This document shows, one piece after another, positions 1 to 10,400 of a stretch of 64,000 bases of DNA. The notes beneath the pieces were generated by a model that saw only the letters and a program-made list of their open reading frames with translations, made no database searches and was not told the DNA's origin. The stretch's first letter is position 1. Each line of letters begins with the position of its first letter. Source of the stretch: Psylliodes chrysocephalus (taxonomy: Eukaryota; Arthropoda; Insecta; Coleoptera; Chrysomelidae); NCBI GenBank assembly GCA_927349885.1, contig OV651824.1:14779846-14843845 (forward strand). The letters run 5' to 3'. The translations under genes were made by a program, and so were the position numbers.

Positions 1-1036
1 ACTAGATTTCAAGATTTCTGCCTTTGATTATTATATGTGGTTGGAACGCAATTTTGTAACTTACTGATGGGAAATCAGTTTTAATCATTCATTATATGTT
101 TTCTTTCGAACAAAAATGAAAATATAAGTAATGATCCTTTTTTATACATTTTAACTTCACGCTGTTATTAAATGGTATGTTTTTATTTTGACAGAATAGG
201 CTAATTATTCAATGAAAACTTGTTAGACTTAGGCAACTTCTCATACATTTTCCAGTAAATACTGTTGCCTGCCTATATTTTATTATTGATTTTTATCGAT
301 TATACATAATTTTCTTTAATTTAAGCGATAAAAATATATAATAATAATAATATATTAATGTTTTACTTGTTTTACAAATCCATATACTTTTATTAAAACT
401 AACATATATACTTTTTAATTACGAATTCTATTAAAAGTTGCATTTGTCAGTATACGAAGAAATAGTCCATTAGTATCAAAACGTATTGGCGCTGCTGTCG
501 CGCACGGAGCGAATAGGTAAATTTATAATGAATTTAATGCTAAAATGATATACAGGGTGCTGCATTCAAATTAACTAAAATGAAGTTAAAATGAGCCATA
601 TTTATGAGATGTTTCAATACCCTTTGTATAAAATGAGCCAGTAATTTAAATAATGTTCAACTCATTGATAAGCTACTTAAATTCTGATAATTTTATTTTG
701 GGTCTGTATCATTTTATATCACAAAAAATTAATTTCTTGGCAAACCTGTAATACTTTTTAAAAATATTCTAGGGTTCAATACAGTATTACCTAAGAATTC
801 TAAAACTGAGTTAAAATACAGTTAATAACAAATATATATTTTTACTTTCCAAGCAAAAGCGTAACTGTATATCCAAAAATATTTTTATATTGTGTTTTTC
901 AAATCAATATAACTTTTATTGAAGACTTGTTTGGGTGTCTACGCCATAAATTGAAATCTCGAGCAATTAGGTACATCATTTAATTAGAACCTGTTGAAGC
1001 CTTCTTGTGTTAAATTCACAAACAATATCAAAACCA
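1..1036. other. AT-rich non-coding DNA, no gene seen
   Basis: No convincing exon on either strand. It should be intronic to the minus-strand wcy gene, whose 3' exons were not found in the window. Around 552 there is a TATACAGGGTG-type motif common in insect interspersed repeats. Confidence 0.5.
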
Positions 1037-2075
1037 AATAGACCTTTTCATCACAATTTTTTTTTGTGCGCATGCGTCAGTTTCAGCCATCTTTTTCGTA
1101 CTGTTTTTGTAAACAAGTATGTTAAAATGCTTACGTGAAAAAAATTATAATTGATAAATATTAATTTAAGTCTATATTCATTTAAAAAAAAGGAAGAAAA
1201 AAGTAAAGTAATAATAAGTTTAGTGTCTTAATTGAAAAATACATTTTCACAATCAATTATAATTATGTTATCTGTACGGAAAGGAACAACGAAACAGTGT
1301 TGTTATGTAAAAGTGACACACGGTATAAATCATTCAAAGGCAATAGATATTATTTTATAAATTTTCCAAAGCCTTAACTGCAATATCGTAAACAATTATC
1401 AGGCAAAATCCATATTAAAAGATATTCGAAATGTGCATTAAGTGTGAAAAAATATGGTCGAAGTGACAACGGTTTTCGATGGATTAATGATGTTACTAAA
1501 GATACTTATATTTCACTGCATTTTCATGGAGAAAGTGGTCCAACAGAAGAAAATTCTCATGTGGTATTAAACAATATTTTTTTAATATTAAATACTACTT
1601 CGGTATACACATTAAATGATTAAAAATGTCATGTTGATCCTCAAAATAATAAATAATTTATTTTATTAATTATACTCGTGATAACTTTCATGCTAATTAA
1701 AGTGTTTTTGCAAGTAGTAATAGTTGGTTGGCATAATTAATTAGAATAAAGTTATAATTATTATTTGTTTTCATTAATTTTTTACAGAGTTAAAAAGTAT
1801 TGATACACCTAACCTCTCAATTAGTCCACTTTGTTCCTTTGTAACAAACATCCAAGACACTTCAACCTCCTTTTCAACTGCTCACAACTATGCGCTTCCA
1901 CAGAGTTATAAAAAAGTTATTCACTATCAACGATTTTTTCTAATGATTAATTTTTCTGTAGAGATAACATTGCTTTCCCAGCCATTGTCGATCAAAACAG
2001 TACGAAACTTTTGAATTACCGCTATTTCAACATGGTGGCTGCGCTTGCGCTCATCACATGATGAAAAGGTCTATT
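1037..2075 (+). mobile_element. THAP-carrying TIR DNA transposon remnant (P-like)
   Basis: The two ends are an imperfect terminal inverted repeat. The left end begins AATAGACCTTTTCATCA and the right end closes with its reverse complement, TGATGAAAAGGTCTATT. Further in, both arms share a GCGCATGCG/GCGCAAGCGC block, an AGCCA block and TTTCGTACTGTTTT in the same order, so the arms run for about 100 bp. Between them lies a decayed THAP zinc finger, the DNA-binding domain of P-superfamily transposases. At 1,039 bp it is far shorter than an autonomous P element and lacks the catalytic region. I found no clear target-site duplication. It may be an internally deleted derivative. Confidence 0.7.
1267..1560 (+). 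pseudogene. Decayed THAP zinc-finger coding fragment
   Basis: Reading the plus strand with frameshifts gives the order of a THAP domain. An initiator Met is followed by a paired-cysteine motif (QCCYVK), then after a frameshift the aromatic/Phe-Pro motif YYFINFPK, a Trp in FRWIND, and YISLHF in place of the usual C-x2-H/HF segment. Several stops and the loss of zinc-binding cysteines mean it cannot encode a working finger. In the family this domain binds transposon ends. It lies inside the TIR element at 1037-2075, which supports an origin as transposase. Confidence 0.6.
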
Positions 2076-2177
2076 CATAATTCACTAATTTAAGAACGCT
2101 TTCACATACCTACAGGCTTATAAAGACAATTAACTGCATGTCAGATTATCTACATTCATTGTAGCATACATCTTCAA

Positions 2178-2240
2178 ATGACGTTACAAAACGTCATAGG
2201 CATGGGGGCAAGAACTATCATGACGTTAATGTACGTCATG
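2178..2240. repeat. Pair of TGACGT/ACGTCA palindromes
   Basis: Two short palindromic blocks lie 21 bp apart: ATGACGTTACAAAACGTCAT at 2178-2197 and one with eight-base perfect arms (CATGACGT and ACGTCATG) at 2219-2240, followed by GGGCAGCG. They may be the subterminal part of another decayed DNA transposon. They also resemble CRE/ATF half sites, but nothing nearby suggests regulation. Confidence 0.4.
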
Positions 2241-3443
2241 GGCAGCGAAATCTGATTTTTGGATCATTTAAAACAAAACATTGTAAAACTTCGTTAAGAA
2301 TGTACTCAAGTCAAAATTTTATATAACAAACGAATAAAGATGACATTACTAAATTTTGTTTATTAAATTTCAAATTTCCATACTACTTTTTAAAAATTTC
2401 TTCAAATTGACAGGAGTTGATGGGTCTTATGTAACTGACGTTCATTTTTTATGTAAATCAACGTGAAATGAAGTGTTTTTTTAATTGGTTACAAGAATCA
2501 AAATAATATGAAAAAAAGTACCTGATTACAAGTAACATGCGTGACAAAAAAGATCAAAGCAAGATTTACTTAATTCCAGGTTGTAAAGCGGTATATAAAT
2601 CAGATGTAAAACTAAAGAAAACACAAGGAGAAATCAATTCAAATTCTTTAGAAAGCTCGTAGTGTAAGTAAAATATATTTATTTCTAAATATAATATTTA
2701 TTGTTAACTAGTCACAACCCGTATCTTACGGAGTGTACTTTATTTTATTACAAATTTCTATAATATAAATATATAATTTTTTACAGTCATAAATCCTGAC
2801 TTACAAACAACAATAATTACATATTAAATTTAACCTACTAGAAAAGAAAATTTGTTTCATTTATTAGAGTTTTGATGTTAGATGAAGAGTTACTACTGGT
2901 TTTTGGTTGAACCACAATTTTGTCATTGTAAATGATCCTAAACGTTTAGAACAGAGGTAGCATATCATTCCTAGGGCTGATAAAGACTTTATAGAGATAA
3001 TGCCGTTTGCAAGCTACTCTTTTTAGAAGATATTTCCAAATATTATGACGGTTTTTACTGATGGTACTTGTAGCAAAATAATAAGGGGAAGGCAAAAATT
3101 AAAGGATAGGACAATACCATGTATATTCCCGAATTTTCCTTTATGCTTGTATTACAAAAAAAAAATCTGTCAACTGTTTTAATTTACTCTTAGCACTATA
3201 TTTAGAAAAATATTTAGCCACAAAATTGTAATTCCAAAAGTCATCTTTAACAAACCTTTTCGAATTTGGTCATACCTAATTTACATTTTATATAGATAAA
3301 ATTAAATAATAATTTAAAACATGCAAGACTTATTTAGAAATAAATACAACAGCATTTTCTGTGCGTCATTTAGCAATAAACAAGTTTATTTTAATTATTT
3401 TCACAAAATTATGTGAAATTCCCATAAGAAGCCATGTATTTTT

Positions 3444-3565
3444 ACTTTCCTATTTGTATACAGATAAGGAAAGTATAGGAATCATAATTTTTTTCGACCT
3501 CGAGTTTTCGACGGATTTTTACGTTTTGGGGTCCCCTGAATCCGTTTTGCCTATTTTCGCGATGA

Positions 3566-3603
<38 letters not shown>

Positions 3604-4596
3604 TGTGTCTGAATACAGGATAACTCATGAACGGATACAAAGAAAAACACCAAATTTTAAACTTAAGCTTTATTCCGGCCTCCAGTGAACTGATTAGATT
3701 TTGGACAAAGTTGGAACATCTGGGGGGGGGGGGTACTTTATGGAAGGCCCTTTTTATATTTTATGGAATGTTATTTACGTTTGGAAAAGAAATTTCTTCA
3801 AATAAAAGTTACTTATATTATCTATAATTTTTGTTCTATACAAAATATTCCTAAAATAATCCGTATTTGAGAAATTTGACAAAATGTAAAAAAATTAATT
3901 TTTTATAAAATTGTTTAAATAAAATTGTTTGTAATATAATTCTATATAATTTTTATTCTATACATAATTTCTCTAAAATTGACCGTATTCGAGATATTTG
4001 AGAAAATGTGTAAATTACAAATTTTGAAGAAAACTCAAAAACGGATAAAGAAAAAAACATTAAATTTCAGTTTTATTTCGGCCTGAGGTGAAATGATTAG
4101 ATTTTAGACAAAGTCGGAACATCTGGGGGTACTTTATAGGAGGTCGTTTTTATATTTTATGGAATATATCTGTTATTTATGTTTGGAGAAGAAAATTGTT
4201 CAAATAAAAGTTACTTTTAATATTATTATCTATCATTTTTGCCTTATGCCAAATTTTCCTGAAATGGTCCGTATTCGAGAAATTTGACAAAATGTGCAAA
4301 ATTCAGTGTTTTAAGAAAATTGTTAATCTAAAAGTTGTTTACAATATCGATCTCTATAATTTTTGTTTTTTACATGATTTTTCTAAAATGGACCGTAATG
4401 GAAAAATTGGAGGAAGAGTGCTAAATTTAAATTTTTCAGTATTTTCGTTTTCAATGAATATCTATAGAAAAATGTTTCGAGTTAGATGTATGTGGAAAAT
4501 GTATATATTTAGTTTATCCTCTAAACATTTATAGAGGTGCTGCAATAGGTTGTACAAAATAACCAGAAAAAGCCTATAATAACTAGAAAGGAAAGT
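3444..4596 (+). mobile_element. Unclassified 1.15-kb repeat, copy 1
   Basis: It is inserted in the P-like element at 2365-4740 and has an inverted relative at 43803-44932. The ends are short inverted repeats (ACTTTCCTAT and a degraded ATAGGAAAGT). The 5' end also forms its own palindrome, with TTGTATACA at the centre. The body is a degenerate tandem repeat of about 400 bp (starts near 3632 and 4032), each unit holding a smaller internal repeat about 125 bp apart. Recurrent blocks are a CCGTATTCGAGAAATTTGA-like motif and GGAACATCTGGGGG. Similarity between the two copies runs about 20-30 bp past the 3' inverted repeat, so the true end may be near 4618. No coding capacity is visible. Confidence 0.65.
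3571..3602. repeat. GT dinucleotide microsatellite
   Basis: About fifteen GT units lie inside the 1.15-kb repeat. The inverted copy lacks the expansion (around 44800), so it grew after insertion. A run of G follows at 3721. Confidence 0.9.
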
Positions 4597-5041
4597 CAGG
4601 TGTTGGACAAATCAATTTTTAATTTTAACATCACTTGTAACACCAGCGCCCCTGGGATGAATTGTAAAAGCTCAATTAGTGTTCGTTTTTTGGGAGCCGA
4701 ATTTCAGGTATACCAATTCGCCTCCTCTGTAGTCTTCATACTTACTAACTTGTTATTAATATTAGTTTTTTTTTATTTCGCTACTTTTACTCGTGCCTCG
4801 GTATAGATCGTAGCTCGCGCCAGTGTACATTTCGAGTTTAACATAGAATTTATTATGGTTTTAGATCGATTTTTTTTATTTTTTCATCATTTTAAAAGGA
4901 ATTTTGATAAGGAAATTATATTTAAGTAGTCATTATCTATTATAAGATCAGAAAATAAAGTAGGTTTTTCAATTTTAATTTGATAAAACCATTAGATATA
5001 AGGGATGTGGTGATTACAACCACTATACCCAAAACCAACAT

Positions 5042-5453
5042 GCATCCCAGGCAGATCTACTGATTCGGCCCTTCATCTAGTTGCTGGCTGGATAGAAAGA
5101 TTCCTGTACAACAAGGAGTCCGCCTTGGGTGTTTTCATAGACAGAGAAGGCGTTTTTAATAAAACCACCTTCCCAAAGATAATACAGATAATACACTCAC
5201 TAACCAACAGGAATGTTCCACAAATGGTTAGTGGGTGGATACATAACATGCTCTCAAAGCGAGCAGTAAACATAAGTGTAGAAGATGTGAATATAAGAGG
5301 TTTGGTTGCAAAGGGATGTCCACAGGGAGGGGTGCTATCACCTCTACTGCCGAGACAGAAATGGTCCTTTTCGCAAGGAAAAGGATGAAAATGGAATTAA
5401 AACCTCCAGAACTCATAAACACAAAACTAAACTTTGCAACAGAGATGAAGTAC
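5042..5453 (+). pseudogene. I/R1-like non-LTR reverse transcriptase fragment
   Basis: This is the 5'-truncated start of a non-LTR retrotransposon that resumes at 7582. Visible RT blocks are GRSTDSALH, then ALGVFIDREGVF (usually D-x-x-x-A-F-D, here with the catalytic Asp changed to Asn) and KGCPQGGVLSPLL. The reading then jumps frame at about 5345 to a segment typical of the region beyond the catalytic centre (ETEMVLFARKR). The part that should hold the YADD/FADD catalytic motif has been deleted. The combination of this RT type with an RNase H domain further on fits the I/R1/LOA group of insect elements. It cannot be active. Confidence 0.8.
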
Positions 5454-5869
5454 TGTAACCTACCGCACCCAGGTACCTTAATAATTTATTAATTCCATTT
5501 ATTAAATACAATGTTCCATTTTTTTAAATTCAAAATGCTTCATTTAACGAAAAAAAATCTCCCAGATAATTAAATCTTATTTACGACACCTAATAAATAA
5601 TATCTATAACCACGTCCGTAAAAGATGCACGTGGCTAAGTTCCTCGAGAAAGAAAACACCATAAAGTGTATTTCTGTTTACGAAGTAATTATCATTAAAA
5701 CACTTAAGTCGCTTATTTTCCTAGTTTCGATGTTCAGACCGATATCGACAATATTTCGATACACAAAACTTTCAAGGCAAGTAATAAATAACCCACCCCC
5801 TTTTGCACCTACATTCGTATTTTCTATGAGAAACAAAACGATAGAGACGTCACAGAAACGATTAAACTG

Positions 5870-5910
5870 TGTATAAAAAGTCTGACGAAAATGAGCTCGG
5901 AGTCATTCAA
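5870..5910 (+). promoter_or_regulatory. LTR core promoter (TATA plus initiator)
   Basis: GTATAAAAAG at 5871-5880 is followed about 30 bp later by AGTCATTC, an arthropod-type initiator. It would start transcription of the parent LTR retrotransposon. Whether it still works is unknown. Confidence 0.5.
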
Positions 5911-5984
5911 TTTTTATCATTTGATGTGCAAGCATACATTTTATTATCTGTACCCAGTTATATAATCTGTACCTTTCCTAAACG

Positions 5985-6365
5985 CTCCTCCTAAACGACG
6001 TCTATCCTACAATACCTCCTATCCCCGACGGTGTCAACGTCTCGACGCTCAACTTCCTGCCATCCTACTCCCTACGTCTCGAACGCTGTCACATTCCTCA
6101 CCATCTAAGTATTTCCTACCGTACACTCATTTCGACGCTCAACGTCCCACGCCTTATTTCCGACGCTTTGCCGTCCATAATTATTTCCTTCATAATATCA
6201 CGTCCCGCACCACCTACTTAATTCTACCGTATATCTGTCCCAATACAGTACCGTATTAAATACCTTCCCTTCCATCACGACGCTAGACGTCTCGACGATG
6301 GACGCCTCGACGCCCAACCCTGCGACGTACCTACATCGACGCCTTCCACGACGCTAGATGAAATT
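5985..6365. repeat. C-rich CGACG-repeat stretch inside the LTR
   Basis: The composition changes sharply to C-rich with many CGACGC and ACGTCTCGACG repeats, unlike the surrounding AT-rich DNA. It lies in the transcribed part of the solo LTR. No reading frame of note was seen. Confidence 0.6.
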
Positions 6366-6572
6366 AGTACATAATTTAATGTCTGTATTTTCAATGGTGA
6401 GTCAAAAGATTTATTTAACCTTCTTTGAGATACCACCCCGGTTTCGTTTAAGGGCGGCCTGACATTTGCTGTAAAATATTATCAATTTAACCAATAAACC
6501 ACATGGCCTTCAGGTCATACACCCCGAAAGATAGGATAACATCTGTTTTGGATGGGTGAAATTTGGAGTATT

Positions 6573-6730
6573 TTAATAGAAATAATAAAAATCAATATTA
6601 AGAAATATACAGGGTTATATTAGGTTATTTCAATAGAAATTATAATAATCAATATTAAAATACATACAGGGTTGTAATAAGTCATATCAATAGAAATTAT
6701 AAAGATTAATATTTTGGAAATATACAGGGT
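6573..6730. repeat. Three ~57-bp tandem repeats with ATACAGGGTT
   Basis: Three units share an AATAGAAAT..ATAA body and end in TATACAGGGTT or CATACAGGGTT. They lie within the solo LTR and may have arisen by replication slippage or be nested pieces of a common insect repeat. Confidence 0.75.
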
Positions 6731-6780
6731 TGTGCTATCTTGGATATTGTACAAACCAAGATGGTAAAATTTAATAGTAA

Positions 6781-7160
6781 GTTAACCAACTGGCGAATAC
6801 GCTGTTCGTTAGCTCAAGGGGGGACACCTATACGCTAAGCAACCCGTTCTACAAGGTTTGAAACTAAGTATATGTGAAATCAACAAAGTAAGGTAATCAA
6901 CTGGCGAATTGGCGCTGTTTGTTACTTCAGTTGGTCATCACCTCTATACTCATCGTAATATTTACCTAAGAGGGTGCAACCTGTATATGTCTAGAATAGG
7001 ATCAATATAAACAACAACATAACAGTTAATCAACTGGCGAATTGGCGCTGTTCATTAATTCCGTTGGTCATCAACCTAAATCAGAATATAAACAACAACA
7101 CTATAGTTAATCAACTGGCGAATTGACGCTGTTTGTTAACTCTGTTGGTCATCAACCTAA
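6781..7160. repeat. Four spaced repeats of a stem-loop-like block
   Basis: Four copies (near 6783, 6894, 7024 and 7105) of a block of about 55 bp that begins with CAACTGGCGAATTGGCGCTG and, except in the diverged first copy, closes with GTTGGTCATCA. The ends of each unit are partly complementary, so each could fold. Spacing is 81-130 bp. They lie in the presumed R/U5 part of the solo LTR. Confidence 0.75.
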
Positions 7161-7581
7161 ATAGGATATATATTGATAACAAATGAATAAGGTCTGCATT
7201 TCAACGATACTCAGGTGATACCTCAGTAAATAGTACCCATTTGTAATATACTTTGCAAGTTATTGAATAACATTTAAAGAATAAAAAAATAAAAAGGTTT
7301 AAATATAAATTTGTATGGTTTTATTTATCAATTTGCACCAAACTTTGCATCGAATTCTGGTTTACCTTAATTAACATTATCACAACGTGGGTACATAAAA
7401 TATCAATTAATTAACTAGACGATCACTTTTACTACTAGAGGAAAAAAGGCCAATTACAGTAAGTATAGAATTTAAAGTAAAGTAAAACTTGTGAGGTAAT
7501 TAATAACATTTCAAAGAGAGTAAAGTAAAATACAAGAAGAACAAATCAAAAGAAGAGGGGGCCTGGGGGCGGGCCGTCACA

Positions 7582-9055
7582 GTACCTAGGTCTCACCTTT
7601 GACAGCAAGTTAACATGGAACTCGCATTTAGAAAACAGAGTTAAAAAAGCATACATTGCTTATGAACAATGCCGCCGAACCGCGGGGAGCACCTGTGGTT
7701 TCTCCCCCAGAGTCGTCACATGGACTTACACGGCTTCATAAGACCTATGCTAACATACGGTGCAGTTGTCTGGGTACCGAAAACCCAAAAATTTGCAGCT
7801 ATCCGTACACTAGAACAAATTCAAAGAACGACATGTCTCAACATAACAGGAGCCATGAAAACAACACCGACCAGAGCCATGGAAGTCATTCTTAGTCTTA
7901 CTCCCCTTGATATTTACATCAAGGAGGTTGCTCTGACGACAATGACACGCCTTCGCAGGGATGGAATAGAACCTGATGTAGGATCTGGTGAGGCGAGACG
8001 TCGCTTTTGGCAGGAGGCGCTCGATACGCTCCCACTGCTTCAAGCGAACATGGACTCCATCTCACCGACATATATCTTCCATAAGCCATATAATGTTATA
8101 ATAAAACAAATAGAAGAGCCGGAAGTGGCAGGCACGATTCATATCTACATCGACGGTTCTAAAACAAAACAAGGCTCAGGATGTGGAATATACTCCAGAT
8201 TCTTAAACCTGAACATAAAATGGGCTATGAGCAATAGTGACAGTGTAGTTCAAACAGAGCTAACGGGGATTCTCATAGCAGCAAAAGAAATAACCAGAAA
8301 CAATATCACTAGAAGGAACATGCTCATCTATACAGAGAGCAGATAAGCACTACTTACCCTAAACAGACCACAAATTTACTCAGGGTTAGTACTAGAATGT
8401 CACGAAGCTTTGGCCAAAGTATCCATCAGCAAAGTGGTCACCTTAAGATGGATCAAAGGTCACGCCACATCGAAAAGTAACCATCTTGCTGATTCACTAG
8501 CCAAGAAAGCAGCCAATCAAATACTTTTTGGACCTGGCCCTTCTATTGGCCTGACAAAATCGGTAGTGACAGACCTAATCAAAGAACATTCCCTTGAGAA
8601 ATTCAAGGAAAGATGGGATGAAACAAGAAACTGCAGAGTTGCCAGGGAGCTCTGGGAGTTATCCTGACAACACTACAGCAAACAAATACTATGACTAGAC
8701 AGAATCTGCACCTCACAGACATTCTGACTGGTCATTGCAAAGTACAAAAGCATCTCCACATCATGGGGCTGTCAGAATCCGCACTCTGCAGAGGGTGCGA
8801 ACAAGAAGATGAGATTATCGAGCATATCCTTTACGATTGCTCGACGCTCTCATTTATTAGAAGATTTGTGTTCGGCGAGTATCGGATAACACCAGCCGAT
8901 ATAAGAGAAGCACCTCTTGGCGGCGTTGTCAACAACATTAAATCTGTAGGCTGGCTCACGAGCTAGGAGGTGCCTATCATCTCAGGAGGATGCACAATGG
9001 GCCGAATGAGGCCTAAGTGCCGTGGGAGTAACCCACCCTTCACACGTTACAGATA
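7582..9055 (+). pseudogene. I/R1-like non-LTR 3' half: RNase H and Cys-rich tail
   Basis: This continues the element at 5042-5453. After a frameshift near 7720 comes IRPMLTYGAVVW, the post-RT thumb region. An RNase H domain follows with YIDGSK (first Asp), QTELTG (Glu), YTESR (where Asp is usual, here Glu) and GHATSKSNHLADSLA (last Asp). A stop at 8344-8346 cuts RNase H, and another at 8665-8667 precedes the C-terminal part with the CRGCEQEDEIIEHILYDC Cys/His knuckle. The 3' UTR ends near 9055 in a segment typical of this element type. With multiple stops and one altered catalytic residue it is not functional. Confidence 0.8.
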
Positions 9056-9110
9056 GATATAAATTCTTTTTGTTTTTAGAAATGAAATTAAGCATATTAT
9101 AATATAAAAA

Positions 9111-9203
9111 TGGCATATTTAGGAGCTGAAAACTGGAGATGTGAAGTTAAAGAAGAGCTTATTGTCTCGGTTGACACTATTCCCTACAAACAACTTTTAA
9201 AGG
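9111..9203 (+). other. Possible small coding exon, unrecognised
   Basis: An ATG opens 31 codons (starting MAYLGAENWRCEVKEEL) that end at AAG followed by GTAACA, a usable splice donor. A TTTTTAG acceptor-like tract lies upstream near 9075. I do not recognise the peptide. It could be a decayed transposon exon or a nested gene in the wcy intron. A GC-richer stretch with a perfect 16-bp palindrome (9313-9328) follows. Confidence 0.2.
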
Positions 9204-10183
9204 TAACATTTGGGAAGGCGAGACTGAGTAAGACAAGCGACAGGCAGCAAATATTGCCGTGCTAGAAGTGCTGTCGTCGGTCGCGTCTTCGCAAATGTGT
9301 TTCAAATAATTACACGTCTTCAGACGTGAAGAGATCGTTTTCGGTCTCATTCGCTACAAAGAATATACTAATGTAAATTATTCTTAAATGTTACATTATA
9401 TAAATATTGTAGAACTTGCCTTGTTTATCTCTTTATTTAATAAATGACAATAAATTATATATTCTATGTAATAAAATAAAGGAAATAAAAAAATAATGAG
9501 AGGAACAACATACCCCCCACATAAACCTACTTTTTTCTGAATATTTAAATTTAAAAACACAGCCTTCACAGTAAACTATGCCAAAACTATGTTGACAAAC
9601 TTTTTGTGAAAAGGAAGTAAAAAAGTGTGTTAAACTTTTCATAAGAAAGTAGAACTATAATAGAACTTTTAAATTTATACCTTATTTGGTGTTAGTTACG
9701 TATGTGTGTTTTCCATCAAAATGAAGTCTCCTATTGGTGATAAAATATTCTACTTACATTATTTTATATTGTTGAAAAAGGAAGGTACAAATATTTCAAT
9801 TTGTAATTCCTTAATTACCAATATGCTTAAGTAATATTGCAAAATTATTAAAAGGATTAATAAATACACATTTTTAGTTCCTCGTAAATAAAATTAATTC
9901 CTCAAATTACGATTTACATACAAAATTTTAAAAACTTACACATTTAAACTGATTCAGTAGTGTCACTTACACATTGACAATTAAATATACTCCCTTTATG
10001 TGTTTAATGGTCAAAAGGGTACAGCATAAATCTCTGGTAGAATTTTTAAAACTATGCTACGGGTAGGAACATATTTTACTTTTATTCATTATGTAATGAA
10101 AGTTGAAAAACCAATAATAAATTAAATACACCATGGTTACAGTCAAGAAAATAAAAAAAAAATAAAATATAAATTAAACTTAC
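9204..10183. other. wcy intron, no gene recognised
   Basis: AT-rich intronic DNA between TE debris and the WW exon. A minus-strand open stretch at 9433-9642 contains a C-x-H-x-x-C-like cluster but has no family resemblance I can name and no good splice sites. Confidence 0.4.
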
Positions 10184-10400
10184 TCTGCGTCGAACGGCTG
10201 GAACTACTGTAATTTCGTTCAGATTCTCTATCTCTGTCTCTACTTCTGAAACGATCACGTTCCCGCTCTCTCTCTATCCATTCTCTGGGTTTTTCCCATT
10301 GGGATACTTCGGTTTTACAATTGTAATAATACTTCTTCCCAGAAGAACTCACGTGCTCTGACCAATCGCCTACCCTATTGACTCTATCTCTATCATCCCG
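10184..10400 (-). CDS. wcy: wcy coding exon 5 (WW domain)
   Basis: 217 nt between TTTTAG and GTAAGT. The WW domain has the first Trp in GDWSEH, the aromatic cluster KKYYYN and the second Trp in SQWEKP. It is followed by a run of Arg/Glu/Asp (ERERERDRFRSRDRDRE). Spacing and flanks match WAC rather than other WW proteins. It ends in phase 1, so at least one more exon lies to the left. Confidence 0.92.

Larger units (their letters stand above)
2365..4740 (+). mobile_element. P-like THAP element, copy 1, interrupted
   Basis: This is collinear with the better-preserved copy at 29491-30718 over both flanks of the 3444-4596 insertion. Shared blocks include the start of a THAP finger (a Met-Arg/Ser-Asp-Lys-Lys start followed by an IPGCK motif), a middle segment after a likely intron, and a basic stretch (RGRQKLKDRTIPCIFP) typical of the end of a THAP domain. 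The right end keeps the terminal TCTTCATA. The left terminal repeat is missing or diverged. Without the insertion the element is about 1.2 kb, so it is non-autonomous and broken. Confidence 0.65.
5454..7581 (+). mobile_element. Solo-LTR-like insertion, 2,128 bp, TSD gtac
   Basis: The block begins TGTAACC and ends CCGTCACA, the TG...CA termini of LTRs, and is bordered by a 4-bp duplication GTAC (5450-5453 and 7582-7585). Removing it with one GTAC makes the host retrotransposon frame continuous across the break, which fixes both ends. A TATA box (GTATAAAAAG, 5871-5880) lies 30 bp before an initiator-like TCATTC near 5903, and a polyadenylation signal AATAAA is near 7280. So it has a U3-R-U5 layout with an unusually long, repeat-filled middle. 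No gag or pol is present. The parent family is unknown; Gypsy or BEL/Pao are possible. Confidence 0.75.

Noticed and set aside
1029..2083. 8-bp target duplication around the first THAP element
   Set aside because: Flanking octamers do not match for any plausible choice of end.
3361..3612. 83-codon frame over the GT microsatellite
   Set aside because: It has no ATG start, crosses a transposon boundary and ends in a Val-Cys run from the dinucleotide repeat.
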